Shown here piece by piece: positions 1-8,195 of a stretch of 64,000 nucleotides of DNA; the first letter of the stretch is position 1, and the number at the start of each line of letters is the position of its first letter. The notes under the pieces were generated by a model that saw only the letters and a program-made list of their open reading frames with translations, was not told the DNA's origin and ran no database searches. The position numbers and the translations under genes were made by a program. Origin of the DNA: Paralimibaculum aggregatum (GTDB lineage Bacteria > Pseudomonadota > Alphaproteobacteria > Rhodobacterales > Rhodobacteraceae); the NCBI RefSeq assembly GCF_030270585.1, contig NZ_BSYI01000001.1:62001-126000 (forward strand), read 5' to 3'.

Positions 1-112
1 TGATCGCGAGATCGGCCCCCTGCGCCCGCAGCGCGGCGGCGCAGCCATGGGCGATGGAGTGATCATTGGCGACCCCGATGACGAGAGCCTTCTGACCTGC
101 GAGCGAAAACAT
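1..112 (-). CDS. fabI: FabI-like enoyl-ACP reductase (5' end only)
   Basis: Only the first 37 codons lie in the window; the gene continues beyond base 1. The N-terminus reads as the first beta-strand and glycine-rich nucleotide-binding turn of a short-chain dehydrogenase of the enoyl-ACP reductase subgroup: hydrophobic strand ALVIGVAN, then DHSIAHG, then AAALRAQGADLAI. The VANxxSIA motif is typical of FabI (NAD(P)H-dependent last step of fatty acid elongation) rather than of classical TGxxxGIG dehydrogenases. Other FabI-like SDRs with different substrates share this start, so the substrate is inferred. It lies downstream of the PrpD gene on the same strand after 131 bp. Confidence 0.7.
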   Translation of the reverse strand, partial: MFSLAGQKALVIGVANDHSIAHGCAAALRAQGADLAI

Positions 113-243
113 GGCGACACCTCCGGCAATTGCCTGAGCATGAGCGCGTTTCGGCAGGTAGCGCAAGTGAATTTTGTGCAACGCAGCATTGCGCCGCGAG
201 CGGGTGCCGCGCCGGCACCCGCCCGGTTTCCGGGCGCCGCCGG

Positions 244-1617
244 TCAGGCCGCGGGGTGGTGCTGCGCGAGGATGCCGATCTCGTCGAGCGGCGCGGCGCC
301 ATCGGCCTCGAGGAAGCGCTCGGCCAGCGCCGCCGAACAGCCGCAATCCGCCACCTTGCGCAGCAGCTGCGCCCGGGTCATCGGCATCGCCACGCCGCCG
401 GGCACGTCGCTGGTCACCTGCTCCAGCACCCGGCCGTCAGCCAGCGTCACGGTGATGGTCTCCGGCGTCGAGGGGCCGATATCGCCGGGGTCGCCCTTCG
501 GCAGGCGGTAGAGGTCGAGCTCCACCGCGGCGGTCATGCGCTGGCGCTCCGGGTCGGAGAAGCGCGCCGGGCGGAAATCCTCCGGCACGACATGGCCGGT
601 GGTCAGCCCGGTCACCACGCAATAGCGCACCGAGAAGCGCGCCTCGGCATCGTTGGTCGGCACGCCGAAGCCGGCCACCCGGTGGAACGGCTCGGGCATC
701 CGCACCCGGATCGACGCGATCTCGTCGCCCGGCGCGAGCCGGCGGTGCAGCGCCTCCGCCCCGTGGATCGGCCGGTGCGTGTAGGCGCAGCTCGGCCAGA
801 GCTTGCGCACCACGGGAAACAGCTCGACCGCCCGGCCGAGCTCCATCTCCTGCATCATCGCGCTGAAACCGATCGATTCCGCCGTGCCATAGACCCTGGC
901 GAAGCCGAAATCGCTGTCCCAGAGATTGCAGTTGCCGGTGGCGTTGCCGCGGGCCAGCAGCGCCGCACGCAGGCCGGATTCCGCTGCCAGCCCGGCATGG
1001 ATCGCCTTGGCATCGAAGCCGAACTGCATCTTGAGCCCGGCCGAGGAGCTCGCCGCCAGCGCCATCGCATTGGCCATCTGGAAGGGCGAGAGACCGAGCG
1101 CCCGGGCGCAGGCCGCCGCGGTGCCGATGGGGCCGAGCGTCGAGGTCGAGTGCCAGCCGATGTCGTAGTGCCCGTAGCCGAGCGCCTTGCCCATCCAGAT
1201 GACGGTCTCGTAGCCGACCAGCCAGGCCTCGCAGATCCGGTCCACCGTCATCGGCACCTTCTGCGCCAGCGCGAAGAGCGCGCCGAGGATCGGGGCGCTG
1301 GCATGGCTGGAGCCGGAGAGCTCGTAATCGTCGAAGTCGATGGCATGGGTGCGCACGCCGTTGACCAGCGCCGCGCCGTGCAGCGAGAGCATGGCGCCGC
1401 CGCCGGTGGGCTGCACGCTGCCGGCGCTCAGCCCGAACGCCATCGCCTCCATGGCCGCGAGCGCCTGGCGCTCCGGCGTACCGATCACGGTGCAGGCCAG
1501 CGTGTCGACCAGCGTGACGCGGGCCTCCTCGCGGATCGCCGCGCCGATGCCGAGATCCGGCCGGGCGGCCCAGGCGGCGAAGGTCTCGGCAAAGTTCTGG
1601 ACGTTGGGTTTCAGCAT
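244..1617 (-). CDS. MmgE/PrpD family protein
   Basis: A 457-residue protein of the MmgE/PrpD superfamily, which includes 2-methylcitrate dehydratase and cis-aconitate decarboxylase. The all-helical N-terminal half contains the family stretch HAIDFDDYE (near residue 100) and later HSTSTLG; the C-terminal half carries GLTTGHVVPEDF. Length agrees with the family. The ATG at 1617 is preceded by GAGGAAA at good spacing; a start 24 bases upstream would overlap the preceding gene and lacks a better site. It is last in a same-strand run with the FAS1-like hydratase (10 bp gap) and CoA-transferase. There are no prpB or prpC genes nearby, so a methylcitrate-cycle role is not supported; a dehydratase, decarboxylase or isomerase acting on a branched di/tricarboxylate is an inference. 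Confidence 0.88.
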   Translation of the reverse strand: MLKPNVQNFAETFAAWAARPDLGIGAAIREEARVTLVDTLACTVIGTPERQALAAMEAMAFGLSAGSVQPTGGGAMLSLHGAALVNGVRTHAIDFDDYELSGSSHASAPILGALFALAQKVPMTVDRICEAWLVGYETVIWMGKALGYGHYDIGWHSTSTLGPIGTAAACARALGLSPFQMANAMALAASSSAGLKMQFGFDAKAIHAGLAAESGLRAALLARGNATGNCNLWDSDFGFARVYGTAESIGFSAMMQEMELGRAVELFPVVRKLWPSCAYTHRPIHGAEALHRRLAPGDEIASIRVRMPEPFHRVAGFGVPTNDAEARFSVRYCVVTGLTTGHVVPEDFRPARFSDPERQRMTAAVELDLYRLPKGDPGDIGPSTPETITVTLADGRVLEQVTSDVPGGVAMPMTRAQLLRKVADCGCSAALAERFLEADGAAPLDEIGILAQHHPAA

Positions 1618-1627
1618 GGGGGTTTCC

Positions 1628-2461
1628 TCAGAACACGGCATCGGCGGTCATCGCCGTTGCGCCGTCGGCACGGCGGGCCCAGAGCGCCATGGTCTCGCCC
1701 TCCCGCCGGCCCTCGATGCGGAAGGGGGCGGCGCCGGCAATCGGGGCCAGCCCGCGGAAGGCGAATCGCCGGGGCGCGCGGCCCATGCTGCGGGCGGCGA
1801 GATCCACCAGCAGCGTCGCGGTGAGCGGCCCGTGGAACACCAGCCCGTCATAGCCCTCGACCGTGCGGGCATAATCGACATCGTAGTGGATCCGGTGGCC
1901 GTTGAAGGTCAGCGCCGAGTAGCGGTAGAGCATCACCGGGCCGGGCGCGATCTCCTCGGAGACCGCCGCGCCCGCCGGGGCCGGCACCGTCTTCGGCGCG
2001 GGCGCATCCGGCGCCGGGTCCTCGCGATAGACGATGTCGTGCTCCTCGCTCAGCGCCAGGGTCTCGCCGGCGAAGATCTCGTGCAGCACGGTGACGAAGC
2101 AGAGCCGGCCCGAGCGGCCGTCCTTCTCCTCGATCGCCTTGATGGTGGAGCGCTTGCGCACCGCCGCGCCGAGCAGCAGCGGCGCGTGGAACTCCAGGCG
2201 CCCGCCGGCCCACATCCGCCGCGGCAGCGTCACCGGGGGCAGGAAGCCGCCCTTCCTCGGATGCCCGTCGCGGCCGAGCTCGCCCATCGGCCGGGCCTCG
2301 AGGAAATAGAGCCAGTGCCAGAGCGGCGGCAGCGCATCGCCCTCGGCGAGCGTCGGCGCCCGGTCCAGCGTCGCCTGCATGAAGCGCGCCGGCTGCGGGC
2401 GGAGCACGTCCTCCGCGGTCTCGCTGCGCCCGATCCAGGCGCGGATGTCCCGATCCGTCAT
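1628..2461 (-). CDS. FAS1-like dehydratase / mesaconyl-C4-CoA hydratase family
   Basis: A 277-residue protein with an N-terminal MaoC-like (FAS1-type dehydratase) half and a second hot-dog half carrying RYSALTFNGHRIHYD followed by YDGLVFHGPL, the signature of the mesaconyl-C4-CoA / 3-methylfumaryl-CoA hydratase group. These enzymes hydrate or dehydrate CoA thioesters of unsaturated (methyl)dicarboxylates. The ATG at 2461 is chosen because GGAGGG lies directly upstream; an in-frame ATG at 2473 would put that site inside the gene. It begins 23 bp after the CoA-transferase stop and ends 10 bp before the PrpD start, so the three are very likely one operon. The exact acyl group is unknown. Confidence 0.85.
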   Translation of the reverse strand: MTDRDIRAWIGRSETAEDVLRPQPARFMQATLDRAPTLAEGDALPPLWHWLYFLEARPMGELGRDGHPRKGGFLPPVTLPRRMWAGGRLEFHAPLLLGAAVRKRSTIKAIEEKDGRSGRLCFVTVLHEIFAGETLALSEEHDIVYREDPAPDAPAPKTVPAPAGAAVSEEIAPGPVMLYRYSALTFNGHRIHYDVDYARTVEGYDGLVFHGPLTATLLVDLAARSMGRAPRRFAFRGLAPIAGAAPFRIEGRREGETMALWARRADGATAMTADAVF

Positions 2462-2484
2462 GTATCCCTCCATCTCGGCCTCGC

Positions 2485-3612
2485 TCAGGCGAACTCGGCG
2501 CGGAGCGCGGCGCCGTGCTGGCCGATCGCCGGCGCCGCGGCCAGCGGCTCCCCGGCCTCCGCATCCAGCCAGCGGATCGGCGGCGCCGGGATCGCCACGC
2601 GCTCGCCGCCATCGGTCGCCACCTCGCGGCGGCGGAGCGCCGGATGCCGGCCGAGCTCGGCGACGCTGTTGACGCCGCCAAAGGCGATGCCGGCCTCGGC
2701 GAGGCGGGCGCGGAACTCCTCCCGGGTGAGCCCCTTCGTCACCGCCGAGATCATCGCCTCCAGCGCCGCGCGGTTCGCCACCCGCTCGTTGTTGGAGGCG
2801 AAGCGCGGGTCCTGCCCGGCGGCGTTGGAGCGCAGCACCTCCTGGCAGAAGCGCTGCCATTCCCGCTCGTTCTGCACCGAGACCAGCGTCAGCCCGCCCT
2901 CGGCGGTCTCGAAGGCGCCATAGGGCGCCATGCTGGGGTGGCGCAGCCCCACCCGCCGCGGCGCGCCGGCGCCGTGCTCGCCGTGGATCAGCGGCACGCT
3001 CATCCAGTCGGCCGCGACGTCGAACAGCGAGACCGCGAGCGCCGCGCCCTGCCCGGTGCGCTCGCGCAGCATCAGCGCCTCGAGCACCGCGGCATGGCAG
3101 GTCATGCCGGCGCCGATATCGCAGATGGACACGCCGATCCGGCCCATTTCGGTCTCGCCGCCACTGATCGCCGTCAGGCCCGATTCGGCCTGGATCAGGA
3201 AATCATACGCCTTGAGGTGCCGCACCGCCTCGCTTTCGCCATAGCCGGTGATGTCCACCGTCACCAGCCGCGGATGGCGCGCCCGCAGCGCGGCCGAGCC
3301 GAAGCCGGCGCGGGCCATCGCCCCGGGCGCGAGGTTCTGGACGAACACGTCCGCCCGTTCGAGGATGCGAGACAGCAGCGCCGCGTCCTCCGGCTGGCGG
3401 AAATCCAGCGCGAGGGATTCCTTGCCCTGGTTGGTCCAGGTGAAATAGGAGCTGGCGCCCCGTGCCGCGCGGTCGTAGCCGCGGGCGAAATCGCCCTCGG
3501 CGCGCTCGATCTTGATGACGCGGGCGCCGGCCTCGGCGAGGCGCGCGGTGCAGAGCGGCGCGGCCAGCGCCTGCTCCACGGATACGACGAGGATGCCTTC
3601 GAGCGGTTTCAT
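2485..3612 (-). CDS. CaiB/BaiF class III CoA-transferase
   Basis: A 375-residue family III CoA-transferase, which moves CoA between a donor thioester and a free acid without a free mixed anhydride. Seen: N-terminal GILVVSVEQALAAP, the CoA-site stretch FTWTNQGKESLALDFR, and the conserved DIGAGM segment whose Asp165 corresponds to the catalytic Asp of the family. Full length for the family. It is first in a run with the hydratase and PrpD genes; a CoA-transferase followed by a hydratase suggests activation of an imported acid and then hydration. The donor is probably succinyl-CoA or acetyl-CoA, but this cannot be read from the sequence. Confidence 0.9.
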   Translation of the reverse strand: MKPLEGILVVSVEQALAAPLCTARLAEAGARVIKIERAEGDFARGYDRAARGASSYFTWTNQGKESLALDFRQPEDAALLSRILERADVFVQNLAPGAMARAGFGSAALRARHPRLVTVDITGYGESEAVRHLKAYDFLIQAESGLTAISGGETEMGRIGVSICDIGAGMTCHAAVLEALMLRERTGQGAALAVSLFDVAADWMSVPLIHGEHGAGAPRRVGLRHPSMAPYGAFETAEGGLTLVSVQNEREWQRFCQEVLRSNAAGQDPRFASNNERVANRAALEAMISAVTKGLTREEFRARLAEAGIAFGGVNSVAELGRHPALRRREVATDGGERVAIPAPPIRWLDAEAGEPLAAAPAIGQHGAALRAEFA

Positions 3613-3732
3613 CTGTTCTCCTCCGGGCGAAAGGGCGGGCCCGGCGGCGTGCCGGGACGGCGGCGCGCCTCGCGGCGCCGCCGGGCCGTGTGATATGCCG
3701 GGGCGGCTGGAAAGAAAATTGACATATTCTGC

Positions 3733-3751
3733 ATCAACCGTTCAGCCTGAT
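3733..3751. promoter_or_regulatory. Candidate LysR-type operator between divergent genes
   Basis: The 154-bp gap between the CoA-transferase and the LysR gene holds an ATCA-N11-TGAT inverted repeat, the T-N11-A geometry of LysR-type sites. A TTGACA hexamer lies just upstream at 3719-3724. The repeat is short and could arise by chance. Confidence 0.35.
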
Positions 3752-3766
3752 CGTACAGGAGGCGCC

Positions 3767-4660
3767 ATGCACAAGCTGCCACCGCTCAACGCGCTCCGGG
3801 TCTTCGAGGCGGTCTCCCGGCATGGCGGCGTGCGCGCCGCGGCCGGCGAGCTCTGCGTCACCCCGCCGGCGGTGAGCCACCAGATCGCCAATCTCGAGGA
3901 CTGGCTGGGCGCCGCGCTCTTCGTGCGCCGCGGGCGCAGCCTCGTGCTCACCGAGACCGGGCAGGACTATCTCAAGGAGATCCGCCCCAGCCTCGAGGCG
4001 ATCGGGCGCGCCACCACGGTGGCCTCGCAGCGCAAGGCCCGCGAGACGCTGACCCTGGCCGCCCCGCCGACGCTGACCGCGAAGTGGCTGATGCCGCGGC
4101 TCGGCGGCTTCATGGCGGCGCATCCCACCTATGACCTGCGGCTGATCGACCGGATGACCTTCGACCCGGAGGAGCCCGGCATCGACCTCGCCATCGAGTA
4201 CCGCTACGAGCCGGACCCCGATCTGGTCTCGCTGCAGATCCTGCCGGACGAGGTGGTGGCGCTCAGCACCGCCGCCTATGCCGAGGCCAACGGGCTGCGC
4301 TCGCCGGCCGATCTCCGCGGCCTCACGCTGATCGAGACCGAGCGGCGGCTGACCTCCTGGAAGACCATCCTGGCCGACTATCCCTGGGCGGCGCAGCAGC
4401 GCTTTCTTTATGTCAGCTATTCGCTGCATGCCTTCGAGGCCGCAGCGCAGGGGCTCGGCGTGGCGATCGGCAACCGGGCCAACGTGGCCGAGCTGATCGC
4501 CGAGGGCCGGCTCCGCGTGCCCTTCGCCTTCGACGAGGCCACGGTGCCGCCGATGCCGCGCTACTACCTCTCCACGGTGCCGCACAAGGCGCGCCTCGAA
4601 CGGGTGCGCGCCTTCCGCGACTGGATGCAGGACCATCTCGCCGGGGCGGATCAGGGCTGA
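3767..4660 (+). CDS. LysR family transcriptional regulator, GcvA-like
   Basis: A 297-residue LysR-type regulator. The N-terminal winged helix-turn-helix (about residues 5-65, with LNALRVFEAVSRHGGVRAAA and TPPAVSHQIANLE) is of the GcvA/AmpR kind; the rest is a periplasmic-binding-type effector domain. The ATG at 3767 follows AGGAGG by 4 bases; longer frames upstream are not coding-like. It is transcribed away from the CoA-transferase operon, the usual arrangement for a LysR regulator and its target, and its last 10 bp overlap the convergent ABC ATPase gene. It probably controls the CoA-transferase operon and perhaps the transporter in response to the imported acid. Confidence 0.9.
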   Translation: MHKLPPLNALRVFEAVSRHGGVRAAAGELCVTPPAVSHQIANLEDWLGAALFVRRGRSLVLTETGQDYLKEIRPSLEAIGRATTVASQRKARETLTLAAPPTLTAKWLMPRLGGFMAAHPTYDLRLIDRMTFDPEEPGIDLAIEYRYEPDPDLVSLQILPDEVVALSTAAYAEANGLRSPADLRGLTLIETERRLTSWKTILADYPWAAQQRFLYVSYSLHAFEAAAQGLGVAIGNRANVAELIAEGRLRVPFAFDEATVPPMPRYYLSTVPHKARLERVRAFRDWMQDHLAGADQG

Positions 4661-6315
4661 GCCCGGTCCCGCGCCGCCAGCACCCGGGTGAGCCAGCCGG
4701 GGTCCATCTCCGGCACCGAGGCGAGCAGCAGCGCGGTATAGGGATCGTGCGGCGGCGTGAAGACGGCGTCCTTCGGCCCCTTCTCCACAACCCGGCCGGC
4801 CTGCATCACCACCACCTCGTCGGCGATGGCGCGCACGGTGGCGATGTCGTGGGTGATGAACATGTAGGCGAGGTCGAGCTCGCGCTGCAGCCGGTCGAGC
4901 AGCCTGAGGATGCCCTCCGCCACCAGCTGGTCGAGGGCGCTGGTCACCTCGTCGCAGATGATGAAGTCCGGCTCGGCGGCGAGCGCCCGGGCGATGCCGA
5001 TGCGCTGCTTCTGGCCGCCCGAGAGCTCCCCCGGCAGCCGGTCGATGTAGCGGTCCGGGTCGAGCTCGATCATCTCGAGGAGTGCGCGCACCCTGGCCTC
5101 GCGTGCCTTGCCCTTCAGCCCGCAATAGAGCTGCACCGGCCAGCCGAGGATCTCGCGGATGCGCTGCTTCGGGTTCAGCGCGGTGTCGGCGGACTGGTAG
5201 ATCATCTGCACCCGGCGCAGCGCCTGCCGCGGCCGCGCGCCGTGGCGCGGGGCGAGCACCTCGCCGTCGAGCCGCACCGCGCCGGCACTCGGCGGCAGCA
5301 GCCCGGTGATCACCCGCGCGGTGGTCGACTTGCCGGAGCCGCTCTCGCCCACCACCGCCACGGTCTGCCCGCGATGGATGTCGAAGGAGACGTCCTCCAG
5401 CACCGGCGTGCGGCCATAGGCGGCGCTGACCCGCTCCACCGAGATCACCGGGGTGGCCCTCGGCGCGGGGGCCGGCCGGGGCGCGCGCACGAAGCTGCGC
5501 ACCGCCCAGAGCGATTTCGTGTAGGCCTCCCGCGGCGCCGCGAGCATCCGCCGCGTCGGCGCCTCCTCGACCTCGCGGCCCTTCAGCAGCACCTTGATGC
5601 GGTCGGCCATCTGGGCGACCACCGCGAGATCGTGGGTGATGTAGATCGCCGCGGTGTCGAAGCGGCGGACGATGTCGCGGATCGCCGAGAGCACCTCGAT
5701 CTGGGTGGTGACGTCGAGCGCCGTGGTCGGCTCGTCGAAGATGATGAGATCCGGCCGGCAGGCCATCGCCATCGCGGTCATCGCGCGCTGCAGCTGCCCG
5801 CCCGAGACCTGGTGCGGGTAGCGGAAGCCGATCTCGCCGGGGTTGGGCAGCCGCATCCGGCGATACAGCTCGGCGGCGTCGCGCTCGGCCTCGGCGCGGC
5901 GCATCACGCCGTGCAGCACCGGCGCCTCGGCATACTGGTCGATCAGCCGGTGCGCGGGGTTGAAGCTCGCCGCCGCCGACTGCGCGACATAGGCGATGCG
6001 CCGGCCGCGGAGGGCGCGCCGGGTCGCCTCGGAGGCGGTGCGCAGCTCGATCCCGTCGAAGCGGATCGCGCCGCCGGAGATCCGGCAGCCGTCGCGGGCA
6101 TGGCCCATGGCGGCGAGGCCGATGGTCGACTTGCCGGCGCCGCTCTCGCCGATCAGGCCGAGGATCTCGCCGCGCCGGAGGGTGAGATCGACACCGTGGA
6201 CGATCTCGCTCCAGCCGGTCCCGGTGCGGGCCTCGATCGTCAGGCCCTCGATGGTCAGCAGCGCGGTGCGGGCGCACATCCCGGTGGTGGCGGCGCGGGG
6301 ATTGGGGGCGTTCAT
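4651..6315 (-). CDS. Fused double ATPase of a peptide-type ABC importer (DppD-DppF)
   Basis: A 554-residue protein with two complete ABC ATPase domains. The first has Walker [10 protein letters not shown] at 56-64 and signature VSGGQLQRA; the second has GESGSGKST near 325 and signature LSGGQKQRI, each followed by a Walker B Asp-Glu. This is the DppD/OppD plus DppF/OppF pair as one polypeptide, common in alphaproteobacterial type 5 importers. It energises the two permeases encoded just upstream; the ATG at 6315 lies 4 bp beyond the stop of the permease gene. Last in the transporter operon. Substrates of this family range from peptides to nickel, glutathione and other small solutes, so the ligand is open. 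Confidence 0.93.
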   Translation of the reverse strand: MNAPNPRAATTGMCARTALLTIEGLTIEARTGTGWSEIVHGVDLTLRRGEILGLIGESGAGKSTIGLAAMGHARDGCRISGGAIRFDGIELRTASEATRRALRGRRIAYVAQSAAASFNPAHRLIDQYAEAPVLHGVMRRAEAERDAAELYRRMRLPNPGEIGFRYPHQVSGGQLQRAMTAMAMACRPDLIIFDEPTTALDVTTQIEVLSAIRDIVRRFDTAAIYITHDLAVVAQMADRIKVLLKGREVEEAPTRRMLAAPREAYTKSLWAVRSFVRAPRPAPAPRATPVISVERVSAAYGRTPVLEDVSFDIHRGQTVAVVGESGSGKSTTARVITGLLPPSAGAVRLDGEVLAPRHGARPRQALRRVQMIYQSADTALNPKQRIREILGWPVQLYCGLKGKAREARVRALLEMIELDPDRYIDRLPGELSGGQKQRIGIARALAAEPDFIICDEVTSALDQLVAEGILRLLDRLQRELDLAYMFITHDIATVRAIADEVVVMQAGRVVEKGPKDAVFTPPHDPYTALLLASVPEMDPGWLTRVLAARDRAQP

Positions 6316-6319
6316 GGGC

Positions 6320-7165
6320 TCAGTCCTTCAGGCCGCTGGCGCGGTGCAGCATCCAGTCCACGACGAAGTTGACGCCGATGGTCAGGAGCGCGATCGCGGT
6401 GGCCGGGATCAGGGGGGTGATGTCGCCGAAGGAGATCAGGCTCGCATTGTCGCGCACCATCGAGCCCCAGTCCGCGGTGGGCGGCTGGATGCCGAGGCCG
6501 AGGAAGGACAGCGCCGAGATCGCCAGGAACACGAAGCAGAAGCGCAGGCCGAACTCCGCCGCCAGCGGCGCCGCCGCATTGGGCAGGATCTCGCGGGTGA
6601 TCAGCCGCCAGGTGCCGTCGCCGCGCAGCCGTGCCGCCTCGATGTAGTCCATCACCACGATGTTCATCGAGACCGCCCGGGCGAGGCGGAAGACGCGGGT
6701 GCTGTCGACCAGCGCGATGATCAGCACCACGCTCAGCACCGAGGTGCCGAAGATCGTCAGCAGCAGCAGCTTGAAGATCAGCGAGGGGATCGCCATCAGC
6801 ACGTCCACCAGCCGGCTGAGCAGCTGGTCGACCCAGCCGCCGCGCAGCGCCGCGAGGATGCCGAGTGCGGCGCCGGCGAGGAAGGCCAGCACCGTCGTCG
6901 CCACCGCAATGCCCACGGTGTTGCGCGCGCCGTAGATGATCCGGCTCAGCATGTCGCGCCCGAGATTGTCGGTGCCGAGGAGGTACTCGGCGCTCCAGGG
7001 CATGAACTCGGCATCGACGATCTCGGTCTCGCCATAGGGGGCGATCAGCGGAGCGCAGAGCGCCACCGCCACGTAGAGCGCGATCACCGCCATGCCGAAG
7101 CGCGCCGTGAAGGGGGCCGAGCGCAGGCCCCGCGCGGCGGAGAGGGGGAGGATGGATGCGGTCAT
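6320..7165 (-). CDS. ABC transporter permease, DppC-like
   Basis: A 281-residue inner-membrane permease of the binding-protein-dependent type 5 family with an N-terminal membrane segment (GMAVIALYVAVALCAPLIAPYG), the LLGTDNLGRDMLSRIIYG motif that marks DppC/OppC subunits, and the EAA loop (EAARLRGDGTWRLITREILPN) that docks on the ATPase. The ATG at 7165 has GAGGG at suitable distance and leaves a 10-bp gap to the upstream permease; an alternative start at 7186 would overlap it. Pairs with the DppB-like subunit. Confidence 0.92.
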   Translation of the reverse strand: MTASILPLSAARGLRSAPFTARFGMAVIALYVAVALCAPLIAPYGETEIVDAEFMPWSAEYLLGTDNLGRDMLSRIIYGARNTVGIAVATTVLAFLAGAALGILAALRGGWVDQLLSRLVDVLMAIPSLIFKLLLLTIFGTSVLSVVLIIALVDSTRVFRLARAVSMNIVVMDYIEAARLRGDGTWRLITREILPNAAAPLAAEFGLRFCFVFLAISALSFLGLGIQPPTADWGSMVRDNASLISFGDITPLIPATAIALLTIGVNFVVDWMLHRASGLKD

Positions 7166-7175
7166 GGCCAGGCCC

Positions 7176-8129
7176 TCAGCGCGCATGCACGAGGCGCGGG
7201 TTGGAAACCGTCGCGAGCACGTCGGCCGCGAGGTTCAGCAGCACATAGGCGGCGGCGAAGATCAGGCTGGCGGCCTGCACCACCGAGACGTCGCGCTTGG
7301 CCACGCTGTCGACCAGCAGCTGCCCGAGGCCGGGATAGACGAAGACCACCTCCACCACCACGACGCCGGTGACCAGATAGGCCATGTTCACCGCCACCAC
7401 GTTGATGATCGGCGCCAGCGCGTTGGGCAGCGCATGGCACAGGATCACCCGGCCCCGCGGCACGCCCTTGAGCCGCGCCATCTCGATATAGGGCGAGGCC
7501 AGCAGGTTGATGATCGCCGCCCGGGTCATCCGCATCATGTGCGCGGTGACCACCAGCGTCAGCGTCAGCGCCGGCAGGAAGGCGGCGTAGAGCCGGTCTC
7601 CGAGCGGCATCTCCGCGGTGACGTCCGCCACCGCCGGGAAGAGGCCCGACTGCGCCAGGACGAAGATCAGGATGTAGCCGAGGAAGAACTCCGGCAGCGA
7701 GACCGAGGAGAGCGCGGTCACGTTGGCCAGCCGGTCGAACACCGAGTTGCGGTAGAGCGCCGCCAGCAGCCCCAGCACCAGCGCCAGCGGCACCGAGATC
7801 GCCGCGGCATAGAGCGCGAGGAAGAGCGTGTTGGAGATCCGCGCCGCGATCAGCTCGGAGATCGGCCGCCGGCTCGCCATCGAGGTGCCGAAATCGCCAG
7901 TGGCGATGCCGCCCGCCCAGTCGAGATAGCGCTCGAGCGCGGGCCGGTCGAGGCCGAGCTCGCTGCGGAAGGCGGCCACCGTCTCCGGCGTCGCCGACTG
8001 CCCGAGGATCTCCTGGGCGAGATCTCCCGGCAGCATCTCGATCGCCGAGAAGATGATCACCGAGATTGCCAGCAGCGTCGCCAGCCCGAGGCCGAGCCGC
8101 CCCAGGATCATCAGCCAAAGCGTCTTCAT
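7176..8129 (-). CDS. ABC transporter permease, DppB-like
   Basis: A 317-residue permease with an N-terminal membrane helix (LGLGLATLLAISVIIFSAIEMLPGD), the DWAGGIATGDFGTS segment characteristic of DppB/OppB subunits, about six membrane spans, and an EAA loop (EMARLKGVPRGRVILCHALPN). It forms the channel together with the DppC-like subunit encoded downstream. A 66-bp gap separates it from the binding-protein gene upstream, consistent with one operon. Confidence 0.92.
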   Translation of the reverse strand: MKTLWLMILGRLGLGLATLLAISVIIFSAIEMLPGDLAQEILGQSATPETVAAFRSELGLDRPALERYLDWAGGIATGDFGTSMASRRPISELIAARISNTLFLALYAAAISVPLALVLGLLAALYRNSVFDRLANVTALSSVSLPEFFLGYILIFVLAQSGLFPAVADVTAEMPLGDRLYAAFLPALTLTLVVTAHMMRMTRAAIINLLASPYIEMARLKGVPRGRVILCHALPNALAPIINVVAVNMAYLVTGVVVVEVVFVYPGLGQLLVDSVAKRDVSVVQAASLIFAAAYVLLNLAADVLATVSNPRLVHAR

Positions 8130-8195
8130 GTCAGGCCCCTGCCCTCCGCGCTTGTCAAGGTGGCGGCGGGGACGCTGCCCCGCCGCCGGTCAGGA

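Noticed and set aside
244-1617. 2-methylcitrate dehydratase of a prp operon
   Set aside because: No prpB, prpC or prpR; neighbours are a CoA-transferase and a FAS1-like hydratase.
130-1824. Long plus-strand frame opposite the PrpD gene
   Set aside because: Arg/His/Gly-rich antisense frame, no ribosome binding site; the minus-strand protein is a clear family member.
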